Made by a program: the position numbers and the translations under genes. A stretch of DNA of 35,000 nucleotides, from NCBI GenBank assembly GCA_030141605.1, contig JAQGDQ010001393.1:1-35000 (forward strand). Direction: 5' to 3'. Shown piece by piece: positions 1 through 12,400 of the stretch (its first letter is position 1; every line of letters starts with the position of its first letter). The DNA comes from Tubiluchus corallicola (taxonomy: Eukaryota; Priapulida; Priapulimorpha; Priapulimorphida; Tubiluchidae). The notes beneath the pieces were generated by a model, which worked only from the letters and a program-made list of their open reading frames with translations, was not told where the DNA came from and made no database searches.

Positions 1-1794
1 ACGATGGGTGGTATAACCGATCATCACAATGGTGATTGTTTTTCAATCCCATTGAATGATTCGCATAAAAACAAAACCGCTTATTCAGAATCTAACGTGC
101 ACAGTTTGAAAAAGTTGGGCATTTTTAACTGAAAAATTAAAATGGGTCGCTGTGAGGCTCTGGCTTTCCCATACCATGTCTGCAGTGTAACCCAAATGCA
201 CATAGAAATTGCAACAGTTTTGTTTAGCCAGTCATCTACTTTCTTTTCTGATTGGACGCTACGGCTGATTTTCTTTTAAATCAGCAATAAAGCCAAAATG
301 ACATACCGAATGACCTGTGATGTGAGCTAATTTGTTATTCAAACGTCCCGATCTAGCATGTTTGTCCAGGGGCACTGGCCTGGCAAGCATCTTGAAATTG
401 ATAACGAAGTAAACTTTTGACGAGTTGAACGAACCAAGGAAGTTCTTACCATAGAAATCATCATTGTTCAATTGAGCTATATGCTATTCCAGTTGTTGTG
501 TCCAGGTCTAGTTGGAGTCCATTAGATCTGGAGGACGGATTTTGATTGAAAAGTTCCTACATTCGAGCGTCGAGTTCGTTCTGTAATTGACTGGTTAATG
601 TATGGTATGTATGTTTCATGTTTGGGAGAAGGAGGACAAAGACATCTTATGCTAAAGACTAAATGGCTCTATATTTCTGTGAGTAGAGGCAGTAGTTAGC
701 AGGAGTGAAGATAGAGGATAGCCAGAGCAAAGACAGGAGTTAGCTGTAGAGGAGTAAGAGAATCACAAGAGTGGAGATGCTAACAGGTGGAGTGCAAGTC
801 TCTCAGCAGGCCAAGAATTGAGCAACTTCTTTTCCTCACTTTTGTTACATTTTATGACTTTTCTTGTAACTTGTAAAAATTCTGGAATTTTACGCTTTGT
901 CGGAATGTTCACGGATTGTTGTTGATTAAGAAAAGAATGACATCAGTGCTGAATATTGCAGCCACTTCCTAGTGATCAAGATTTTTCCAAAAAACTATTA
1001 AAGGATCAAGCGCAAAAAGCAGTGAAATGATAAAGTCAATTGCACAAGGTGATCTAAAGTACAGGAGGAAAGAATATCAAAATATCTTGGAGTTTGTGCA
1101 AACCCGTTAAATCTGCACTTAACAAAAAGTGGGTGTGTTATTGAAACTATTGTTTTCATCTTATTATTAGGGAGAGGTTGTAATGAGTTTAGCAATAGAA
1201 TTGGTCTGATGGAAACTGGTTTGTGTAAGTGCATACAAACAGATAGCAGAGAAGGTGATTTTTTAGTGTTCTCTGATCAAAGACGAACTCAAAGAGAAAA
1301 TTCCAACTTCACTTCCTTCTAGGCAACTTAAGAACAGGATAGATAAGAAGCAGAGATGCTATTTATGCGTTTGCAGAAATTGTTAAATGTGTTAAAGAGA
1401 AAATGTAGCCGAAAGAGCGTGGAGTTTATTTTTAAAAATGAGATGTCCAGTGACTGTAATTTTGTAATTAGACTGCTACCCGTAGATTAATAAAAAAATA
1501 AAAGTAAGAGTTGTTTATAAAATAGGGTAAATATTTTTATATTCAAATGTAAATCTGGCATAGTTTACTTGTTGTTGCAATTACGTTTTTGTATATAAAT
1601 CGCATTCCAATCTAGCTATATTAAAAAGGGTAATTACAATTTTTGTCAAACTTATAATGATTTTAATAAATTTCATACTGCTGCCTAGAAATAGAGGGAA
1701 TTTATGCATATTGTATTAAGATTGGGTGCACATTATGCATATTAATTTATGCACATTCTTTTAAGCGTACACATGTTTACAAACAGGGTGCACA
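1..1794. other. Stretch without a recognised gene
   Basis: No splice-supported coding segment or recognisable element was found. About 670-790 is GA-rich on the plus strand. A minus-strand open stretch at 259-471 has no recognisable domain. Around 1700-1800 there are short repeated words such as GTGCACAT and TATGCATATT. Confidence 0.5.
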
Positions 1795-1800
1795 TTTAAT
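1795..1800 (-). terminator. Possible polyadenylation signal (ATTAAA) of the PC-esterase gene
   Basis: The minus strand reads ATTAAA about 20 bases past the TAA stop. It is a common variant of the animal signal, but in AT-rich DNA such hexamers are frequent. Confidence 0.2.
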
Positions 1801-1820
1801 TATAGTAATTTCAATAAGCA

Positions 1821-4800
1821 TTAAGAACATATCTCATAAGTTACAATATCAGCTACAGCTTGATTTACTGATCCCACTTGTATATAATATTCTCCTTGGT
1901 TATTGTAAAATGGACCCTGAAAAGCAGAAAAAAATAATTGTTATCTTCATTTCTGAAAATAACTCAACTATCTTTTGCTTTAAATTGCAAATAATATTTG
2001 ATTTAATTTTCAAGCATTCGTTTGCATATATCATATTTTCTTTACTTTCCATGCTTAACATCACAAAACTACTGAAGATTTTGTAGTAAATATACAGCTA
2101 ACTTGAAGCACCTGAACCTTGGTTTAACGTACGTTAAGATATTTCTTGGGAAAAATTAACAAAAAACTATTACAACATATGTGTTAGTTATGCGCCCTAT
2201 TGCTAGTAGCACTTTTTTGAGATAAACTAATATCGACTGACATAGTGAAAGCTTGCATAAACCTTGTTTTGTCTAGACTTACCTTGAAGCTATGAAAGTG
2301 ACATTGTGAAGGTCCTAGTCGGTAATCTCTAAATCTTGACATGGTTGGGTGAAATGCATCTACATAATGTACTCCAAAATTTTCTTCCACATAATTTATT
2401 AGTTCTTTCGTTTTATTTAACATGCTAAGAGGTCTTTTCTAAAATATAAATGAGATTCGTATCAGCGTATTACAATGGACATTTGACCACTCACTTTTTC
2501 TATTTACAGGAGTGCATGTTCGAAACTTCAACAAACAATATATTTAGTGTTGTGAGAGGTGGGATCATCCTGAGCCAATGCAAAGCATGTAGTCGTGGTT
2601 AAAATGGTTAACTTTCTTCATTTTAGGCCATCTTCAGGAAACAAACTGTAAATAATACAGAGATCCTAGTCCAATTTGTAAAAAATATTTATTAATAAAC
2701 ATGTACATATTAATATGCAATTAATATATATTATTAACTATATATATATAATAAAGCTATATATTATTTCATAATTCTCAATATTCTTAGCCAAGGTGTT
2801 TTATAAAGACGGCCTGGGAAAAATGGGCAGAAATGTTACATGGTATTTTTCGTGGGCGTGTGCCCTCCTCTGGATATATGTAGTACTAACGTGCACTTTT
2901 TGTGTCTATACTTTAATGGCGCGTTATGACATACAGCATTCTCTCACAAATTGTTGAGCAACTTCATGTTTTGCAATAGAATATTAGACAACTACCATGT
3001 TTATTCCAACTGTATCTGAAGATGCAGGTCCTTTTCCATACAAGAATCCGCCCACCACTCCCTTGATAATCAGTTTAATATCGCTTAAGTTTTCCCTGCA
3101 AAATTTTGTAGCAAGGATTAGTTAAAAGACCGATTTTTCACCTCTGTCTAATATTAAGCGGTTACATGTTTATACGTATTATAAAGAATATGAATGAAAT
3201 CGCCGAACTTAGATAAACGTGTGAATTGCTGAATAAAGAAACTAAAAGAAGAAAGCACAGCTTATCAATATTAATAAATATTTCTTAGGCGATTATGCCA
3301 TTATAGAAGCATTATAGTTATTTAATAGTTATTTACTAGCCGTAGTAATAATAGTGGTAGTGGTTGTGGTAACGGTAGTGGTAGTGGAGGTGGAGGTGGC
3401 AATGGTACTGGTATTGGCAGTGCTAGTGGTAGTGGTAGTGGTAGTGGTAGTGGTAGTGGTAGTGGCACTGGCAGCGGCAGTGGCAGTGGTAGTGATAGCA
3501 GCATCATCAGTGGTTGCGACAGTAGCAAAGGTAAAGGCGAAAGAGCTATAGAAGTAGTGCTAGTGGCTGTGATACTGTTTGCAGTAGCAGCAGTGGCAGT
3601 GGTGGCGGTAGTGCTTGTAGCAGTAGTAGTAATAGTTGTAATAGTAGTAAAACTGGTAGAAGTAGTGGTAGCAGTGGTGTTAGTGACGGAGGCAGTAGGA
3701 ATAGTGGAAGTAGTAGTGGTAATGGCAGTTGTTCATAAACTTATAGAATAAGTTTGACTCTTTGAAGGGAGATATCATTGTAAGAACAAATAATATCATT
3801 TCAAGAAGAAACAGATAGGAAAATACGCCAGTTGAAGCAAGCCAGCGCTAGTGTGAAAAAAATTATTTGATTCAAAATCATCGGTATGTATAATCCATAG
3901 AAGCCAATGCTCGAGCTCATAATTTAATCTTGTTCGAAGTACGAGAGGAAAACTTAACTATTGATGAGGAAACACACATTGAGATAGCAAACGACGAAAA
4001 TAAATACCAAGCTATTTTTTCAATAATTTCTTAACGTCCACTTATCGAAGACTGTACCAGATATAGGAAAATCTGTAGGCAGTGCTACGGAAAGTCGCCC
4101 TCTCGAGGTCGTTTTGAGAAACAAACTCGATCGAACTAGAATTTTTGGAAAAAAAACAAATATTTGAAGGTTTCTAGTTCCACACTTATGACCAGAAAGC
4201 ATATGACATAGTTAATCGAAACAAGTTGTTGGAAATGATGGCTTTCAAAAAATGGCTCTTAAAAGGTTTCTCAAAGCTGTTGGCGGAACCTTCAAGTGTC
4301 ATTGAGAGTGAGACGTTTGACTCTAGCAGAGGTGTTCGGCAAAGAAGTTCTACAAGTTCTTCTCAAATTACGTTATTGACTCAGTTAGTTTGTCACAAGA
4401 TGACGAATGGCTTGAATATTTGCACCAGTTATTACTGCCGCAAACGAAATCGATGCTTCATCTATCTAAGTCCCAGTTTATGGTGAACAATTTTGTGTCG
4501 GCCACGTTAAAGTCGAATACACATGAAGTTATGTTTATTTGGGATCCATAACAAGCAGCTCGTCTATATCTCACTAAGCTGAGACTCACATGCAAACAAT
4601 GCAGTCACATATTCGTAAGTTCTCACTATTTTAGACAAGAACGCAGATGAGCCTTATTTTGTAAAAAGAACTGTCTGGCAAAGTGCTCTGAAAAGCGCTA
4701 TTCTCTATGGATGCGAAACCTGGTGGACAAAAAACCTATCATATGTTTCTCAGCCTACATTACAGTCCTTAAAAAATGCTTGGTGTGCGTCAACAGATTT

Positions 4801-7800
4801 TTACTGACATTGTTCATACTGAGAGTGGTATTGCTTCGTGCAGAGCTGAGATTTGGGCACGGCAACGGAATTTCATAAACAGGTACAGAACATGCCAATT
4901 TTATATAGGAAGTTGTTACAGAAAGCGTTAGTTCTTGCTGTCTGTAATAATACACCCTTGGGAGCTGTCTCTCCTGGGGGGGGGGGAGTAAACCCCTACC
5001 GGGTGCATCCCCCGGGTGGCGGATTGGGGACCCCTGGCTCACGAGCCAGGGTGCTCCGAATATTCAAATAAGGAGCTGTGGACCAAATCCTTCAGGATAG
5101 ACCTAGCAAGTCACTGAAGTATTTTTTGCTCAAGTAACTCATGGCGAACACAACCGAAACAACGGCCCCCAGTCCCCGGCAGCCCTTAAATGGGACTGGT
5201 GGATGTGGAGGAGGAGAAGACGTATGAAGACAGAGACACCTGGAGAGACGTTATCAAGTGTTCGCCGACTGACAGATGAAAATCTACCAGGAGGATGGTA
5301 AGAAGGTGAGAAGGAGCTATCTCTGGTTTCGAGATTCAATATACCGAGATCCTTGGACTGGCTTTCTAGAATCATGCATACTGGTTATTCGTTGCTCTCT
5401 ATCAACCAGAATAAATACTTATTTAGCCATGAATCCGTCGCTAACCACTCGTCGCATTTATCAGATGTATGAAGTACCCTCCCCGCACAAACGTCTATGC
5501 ATTCGTGGTCTTGAGCAAAAAAACAAAAGAAGAACACATCGTGTGTTGTTGTAGTTAAGCGAGTGATCTTAGAACTAATGATGAAGTGAAGTTTAGTTCA
5601 TTAGATGCCTTTATGGACTCGACTCCACCCAAGTGCCCGCCACTATAATTGTCTTTCAGGGCAAAGGAGTTCAACTGACAGTAACGAAATTGTGCGAACT
5701 TTTTTGTCTTTGTGTGTTTTTTGTTTTATTTTTTGTTTTTTTTCAATAGTATTGTTAGATCACTTGTTGTTCTTTCTGGATATAAGATGTATTCTGTTAT
5801 TTTACTAGCAATATGTCTCACTCTGTGTAGTAAGATAATATTTGTCAATAAATTACTGCTAGTATTATTACTAGCAGTGCTAGTGATAGTTGTCAATGTA
5901 GTGGTACTTCAAGTGGTAGTGGTAAGGTAGCGGTAGCAGTAGCAGTAGTGGTGTGATAATGGTAGCAGTGGCAGTGGTAGTGGCTGCAGTAGTAGTATTA
6001 GTGAAAGTGTCAGTCGTAGTGGTAGTAGTAGTGGCACTAGTAGTGTTAACAATAGTGGTAGTGGCAATAGTAGTATTAACAATAGTGGTAGTAGTAGTGT
6101 TAATAATAGTGATAGAGGTAATTAAAATGGATGTGGTAGTGGAATAGTGGCAGTGGTAAAAGCCGTAATACATTTCAATTTATGGATCCCACCTTTTCAA
6201 CATGCTTCGCAGCAACTCAACATTCGTAACATCTGTCCAATAAGCACCTCCAAATATCAAGATAGTTTGTTTTCCCGATTTAAGTTTTACTCTAAAAAGT
6301 AAAAAATAGGCATCGTACAAGATATCGATATACAAAAAAGTGATACACAATAAAGGAACACCTAGGCGTATTCAATGTTAAATTTTTAAAATTGTTAATT
6401 TATGATTGCCTTTTGTAAACGAACCAGATCTAGAAAAAATATAGATGAACCAGATTTAGACGAAATTGTTCTCCTCTGCAAGTTGAACAAAGAAAGAAAG
6501 ACAGAGAACTAAAACTGTGGTAAAACTAGTAATTAAAAACATTTCAAAAGAAAAAAAATAAACTGTTACCCCAACACACTTGTTAATTAAACTGTAAAAC
6601 GCCTTGTCGATGTTAATTGCCGATTGTCGATGACGTGTATATTGAAAGTAAAAGCTCGCATTATTTTCGTTGCTATAAAATGTAAAATTCTGGAATTTCA
6701 GATGTTGATTATAAAAAGCTACTCCATGGTTGTGGTTTTGCAGGATGTCATGGAAAACACTGCGCAATGTGGAGTCACCAAGGAATAGAAGCTGAAATTA
6801 AAAGACATGAGAATTAGCTAGCAAATCAACATAATCCATTAATTATAAGTAACCGTCTCAAACCCAAGTAATGTATAACTGCTTAAATCTACTTTAATAT
6901 TAATAATAAAATGTTTTTGGGGTATATTTATTTATATGTGTGTAAGTTTGGAAGCTACAGCTCCAACGGCGTTGCCATTTTAGATGATCTGTATATCAAA
7001 GGAAAGGTCTTAATCTAGTGTCATGTTCTTTGCTTTCTAAGTGCAAGTTAAACAGGCATATTGATGTTAAATAATATACCAATTTGTGCTTAAGTGCGTG
7101 TAGAATATGTTTCTGATATTTAAATAGTGATATAGAAGTGAAATATACCGATTTCGTGTGTAGATAACTTGGCAAATTTGTAATAACCTGACACTTTACA
7201 ATAGACAGGCAGGCAGCACTTCAATTAATCGTAATCACATTAACCCAAAAAACTGTGGCTATTTTGTTACTACATGCTGAAACGTTTACAAGCAGTCAAC
7301 CTTGCAATCTAGAACAAGTTGCAGAAAAAGGTCTGAGACAATTAAACATCATGGCTGAGGTACATCATAGCTATTGTGTGTGACAAAAATTCTTAATGCT
7401 TCACAATGCAAACAGAAAAACACTCAGGCAGTGCTAGCCTTAGCCACATGGTTACAGCAGATCATTCTCAATCTAAGAGCAATAATTATTCTTGGGCAGA
7501 GATAGTCTAACGATACAAATTACCCTGAAAGCGTGGAAGGTGACCAACAAGTCAAACTTTAACCGAACAAATGGTTACAGCTACCAAACTATTACAAACA
7601 ACAACAGACGTCGTAATAATTACTTAAGTACTGTGAGCTTTGCAGGGTGAAGCAAGAAAAACATGCATAGAAAATCATAAGAGCATGAGCCACAAACTAT
7701 TAAAGATAGAGCGAACGGTGGACAAATTAGATACTAGAATCAATAAATGGATAACAGGGCTGGGAGGCTACTCTACCAGCCAAATATTTGTCATACTGCG

Positions 7801-9372
7801 AAGCTACTAAGAAGAATCGAAACCAACCATACTATGAATAACCTAAAACTTTCGTCACAGCATCGTCTACATCAGTATGACCCGGAGTGCACCCTGTTAA
7901 CATCGTGAGAGACATTAACATCGTTAACAATAGTATGAACAAAAAGAAGGACGTTGGCGTGCAGGATTTTTAGAGGGAATATTCAGATTCATTTAGCCGA
8001 AAATTCAGCTGTAAAAGAAATGCTTGATAACTGGCAAGCAGAATTTCTGGGTGTTGACACAACCACCTGAGACCCGTATATTCGCGCTCATGCTTATTAC
8101 GAGACTTGGACACCAGCATCAGTAATGCAATTATAATAAAATTCTTTACTGCTGTTAAAATTACACATCGATGAACTGTAAACTACATTCCAAAAACTGA
8201 TAGTGTTATCAGTGCTTCCACTGCTGTGTGCAATAGTGTTAAAAATGAAATTACAATTAAAAACACAAGTTATATTATAATTAATTACACTAAAACTTAA
8301 GATACATTTAAGAGTTTAAAACTTTACAATATTTACAAATTGAAATTCAAGTTAGGTGCTTTATGGATGTTTTGTTTAGTAAAATGAGTGTTTTGTGTGT
8401 GGTGGGTTTTACGTTGTTGATATGATGTTATTGTTGACAGGTTTTGATATACCATTAACTACAGACTACTGGGTGAACTTTGATAATACGTGTTATTTGA
8501 TGTTTTCATTTTTAGTTATTTTTTGAAGGCTACTATAGTATTTTTCAGTTCATTTTTAAATTTTTTTAGAGTCACTACATATTTTTCATTAAGTGGGCAC
8601 GAATTCCGTGTATTTATTGCCGCTTTGCAGACTGAATTGTGTCCATATTGATTATTTGTGTTTATTTGTTTTATGCGGTGTGTTCTTTGGTTTAGCGTTT
8701 TTTTTCGATATTAAATGGACGCTGATTGGCACTGAAAGCTGGCATCAAATCGTTTAAATATTTATAAAGAAAAAATTGTGAATGAAATTGGAAATTGGAT
8801 TCTTAAGTGGGCATTTAGTTTTTCTCTGTTCGCTGTTGCTGAATATTTTCCTCTTGTTGTGAAGCCAAGAACGTGTTTTAAAGCGTAATTCTGGGTCACT
8901 TCTAGCCTGTTTAAAGAAGTCATATATATATATATATACATTAGTGATTAGTGATGCAGATGCGTTGAGTGACATTAACAAATATTGTAAAACCGTAAAT
9001 CTAGAACACTTTAAGAACAAAGACGGGAAATTACTACCAATGGCGAAGATCTTTTTCGATGCAATAATGATCTTACTGAAGCAATCAAATTGGCATCCCA
9101 ATCGGTCAAATAGGCGAGGCCAGGGAAAGTGGGGCGTGTGAGGCCCCTTTGGGGGGGGGGGGAGCGCCGGGGGCGGGCGCTACCGTGGTTGGCGCCCAGA
9201 AAATTTTTGAAGTGCTAGAACGCCGGAGAAGCATTTTTGAAGAGAAAATATGGAGTTATACAGTTGTTAAAGGAAAGAACAATTGAAAGAAAAACTGCTT
9301 TATTCTCAAGGCCAGTCCTTAATACTTGCCAATACTGGCAAACGGCGAGCGTGCGGCAAGAGAGAGAGAGAG

Positions 9373-9449
<77 letters not shown>

Positions 9450-12400
9450 CTGGTGAAAGTAGGCAGTATGTTCGCATAAAGCAAAAAAAAGTTACCTTGG
9501 CCCCGTGGAAGTATCCCCATTTCCCCCCCCCCTTGAAATAGGCCCTGCGAACTACTGCGTAGCTAAGTGGTGCAACAGAAGTGTAAAGTGCGGCAAATGA
9601 ACGGAACAACACAAAACAATTGAATGCGAAGAGAACCTACACAAATGTGAAAATTGCAGCGAAGCTCAAGTACTGGGCAACGTATTTAGCGGAAGTAAAT
9701 ACATTACATCGCCTATAGAATGGTTTACCAACCTACAAACAGTAACAATGCCGTAAGAAAAAACAATGTTACGCATTCAGGCAACGAAATGAAAATGTGC
9801 CACATTACACCTTATCGCAAAGATCGTAGCTAATGCTTAACAAATATGCCAAGTATAACGTCATTGGTGTACAAGAGACAGAGCTTACGCAGCAAAGTTA
9901 GGCCAACAAAACAACCTTAAACCCACTAGAAACCCGCACACTTTAGAGGTGCGATTATAATACCAGGCACAAACAAAGATCTAGACATAATATGGGTAAT
10001 TGTTAATACAAAACGATCTAAACTTTCAATAGGCTCAGTGCATATTCGCCCTAACGCGGCAGTTGCATCTAAACTACTGCTGGAAAAGATTATTACGTCA
10101 GCGAATCAACTATATATTAGCACTAGGTGATTTTTATGCAAGATGGGAACTTTGGACAGAGTAAAGAACGACCACGATAAATAACTACGTAAGTGGCTTC
10201 TTGACAGCGACAGTGAATTTGAGATCGCAACACCTATGGATTCAACTTTCAGTTCAGTTACGGGTTGCTGCACAATTGACAATATTTGGATCACAAAATT
10301 TTTCAACAACGCCTTTTGGATGCAAGCGCGTGGTGCCATCCTTTTGTTTGTTTTTTTGCTGAATTAAGCTGTTGATAGACAGGTGAGCTAGGACAGGAAA
10401 CAGGCAATTGGCCTCATCTTGGTGACAGGATAGGAAAGAAGTCATTCTTGTTCAATATGTCGTTTTTGTCGTTTTATAACAAAATTTTGTCAGTCGAGTT
10501 CTCTTTTAGCAAGTTAGTAAGATGCGGCAAAGATGTAAGTTTGATTTCTTCATATTTCGTCGTATTCATTATCATTATGCCAATTAATTAATTTCTTGAG
10601 TTGGATTAGCAGAAACTGTTTTTATTTGCTTCAGATAAAACAAACTCGAGCCGCACATAATATGTCAGTCAGTCAGTCAGTTAAGTGTGTCATGATGTGA
10701 TAGTGATTTTTGAATATGACGATGATTAGCCATTTCGGATAATAAATATTCACAAATTACATCTAAAAGACTGTTGGACCTGTATTTAGCGCATGTCGAG
10801 GGTAACATCACAAACAGTAGACAAAGACGGAGAATGTTAAGCGGTGCACTAGGTAGTGGTGACTACTTTTAATGTCCAAAGCGAAACGCCTCTGCTAAAA
10901 TGCAAGGTTTACGATTTCTCGCATGAAGACTGGAATGCATGGTCACACGCGCTAGCAAACAATATACTAGGGGAATTTTCCTGCATTTTAGAGCATGTAA
11001 AAAATGTAACTATATCGCGGGACTCACTACTGAAATCATTCAACAATGCGAATGAAACTGTGATTCAGAAGAAAAAACAATTAGAAATCATAGTAAGCTT
11101 TTCTGGGCAAACAAACTATCACTGTTATCCAGCAAAGCGCGCATGTTGAAAAAGAACTACGTTTCTCAAATGGTACAAATAAAGCAGCGTTCTTGGAAGC
11201 TAACGAACAATTTGACGTCTCTCTCACGCAAGAAATGGACGATTTAAACGTTGCACAACGAAAAGATTTTGGAAAACCTATAGGAGATAAACGAGATGTA
11301 AACATTGAAACATTCGAAATGCAAAATAGCTATTACGTTGTAGATCAGGAAAAAGCGGAATCTTATAATTATGGTTGGCATAGGTGTATGGTTTGCATAT
11401 AGACCAGTCTGAATTTGACCATATGTGGCTTCGGCAAGTTTGACTTTTTTAGCCAACCGCTCCCACAAACAGATGGATATTTGTGGCTCAACGACAGTAT
11501 CATCATGGAGGAAGTAAAACAAGCTGTTAGAAACACAGATTTAGATACAGATGGCTGCTGTCCACTTATGATACATAATATGGGGTTTTGGGCAAAATCT
11601 GTTTTCTTGCATTCAGTAAATATCTGTTTGGAACGCAGAGTATGGCTTTGGCAATAGGCAAATGTGATATTCATTAAAAAACCTGGCAGATCGGACTGCA
11701 GTAACCACGCAATTATAAGTCAATAACTATAACCTCATATTGTGGAAAACTGACAGAAAAAATGATAGAAATCGCTACGTCTGTTCTTTTATGATCAAGG
11801 ATTACTAGAGGGATTTAAGAAGTACCACACATCTAGTCAGATTGATATCTAATAAAAATCACGAATTAATACAAAAACAATGTGTCCTTGACAGTACTCT
11901 GTGATTATAAGAAAGAATTTGATAATGTGCGGGTTGAGGGCTTGATTTGGAAATTATATAACAGTGAAATTCAAGGTAACTAGTTAGCATTAATTGTATA
12001 GTTTTTAAAAGATCGAAAAATATGCCTGAAAGTAATATAGTATGTTTTTGTCACCGTAATATTCATGCCACAAGGATCAGTATTATCACCTATTTTATTT
12101 TTGTTTTATTTCGCTGACATGCTCTATGGACGAAATCTTTAAAAAATTAGATATGCTGATGATAGCAGCTTGTTTGTGGCAGCTCAAACAATGTACAAAA
12201 CATATCAAGCGGCACAAAGAAATTGTGCTGTACGTGGCGTATGAATATAAGCGGCGCAGTTAATAAAAATGAAGCTACTATATAAAAATTCGTTAAATCA
12301 AAAGTACGAACCTAACCCGCCTTATTTGAAATTCGGTAAGGCACAAATCTCCTATATCGACAAATAAAATTATCTGTCGCTTATCTTGTCACAGTGAGGT

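Larger units (their letters stand above)
3096..6192 (-). other. Intron 7 of the PC-esterase gene
   Basis: This intron separates exons 7 and 8. It holds two GTAGTG-type arrays (3340-3731 and 5855-6152) with a decayed plus-strand LINE between them at about 4190-5560. Borders are AAAAG|GTGGGA at the donor and TTTTGCAG|GG at the acceptor on the minus strand. Confidence 0.7.

Noticed and set aside
259-471. 70-codon minus-strand open frame
   Set aside because: No recognisable domain, splice context or neighbouring exon; left undecided and not annotated.
3322-3751. Val-rich and Leu/Pro-rich open frames on both strands
   Set aside because: They are translations of the GTAGTG minisatellite, with no domain and no splice context.
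5880-6173. Thr/Ile-rich and Val-rich frames
   Set aside because: Translations of the second GTAGTG array.
9121-9545. G run at 9149 and C run near 9522 considered as terminal inverted repeats of a transposon
   Set aside because: Beyond the homopolymers the arms match only weakly (AGGCCCCTTT against GGGCCTATTTCAA) and no target duplication was seen.
9215-9612. Ser-Leu and Arg-Glu repeat frames
   Set aside because: By-products of the GA microsatellite.
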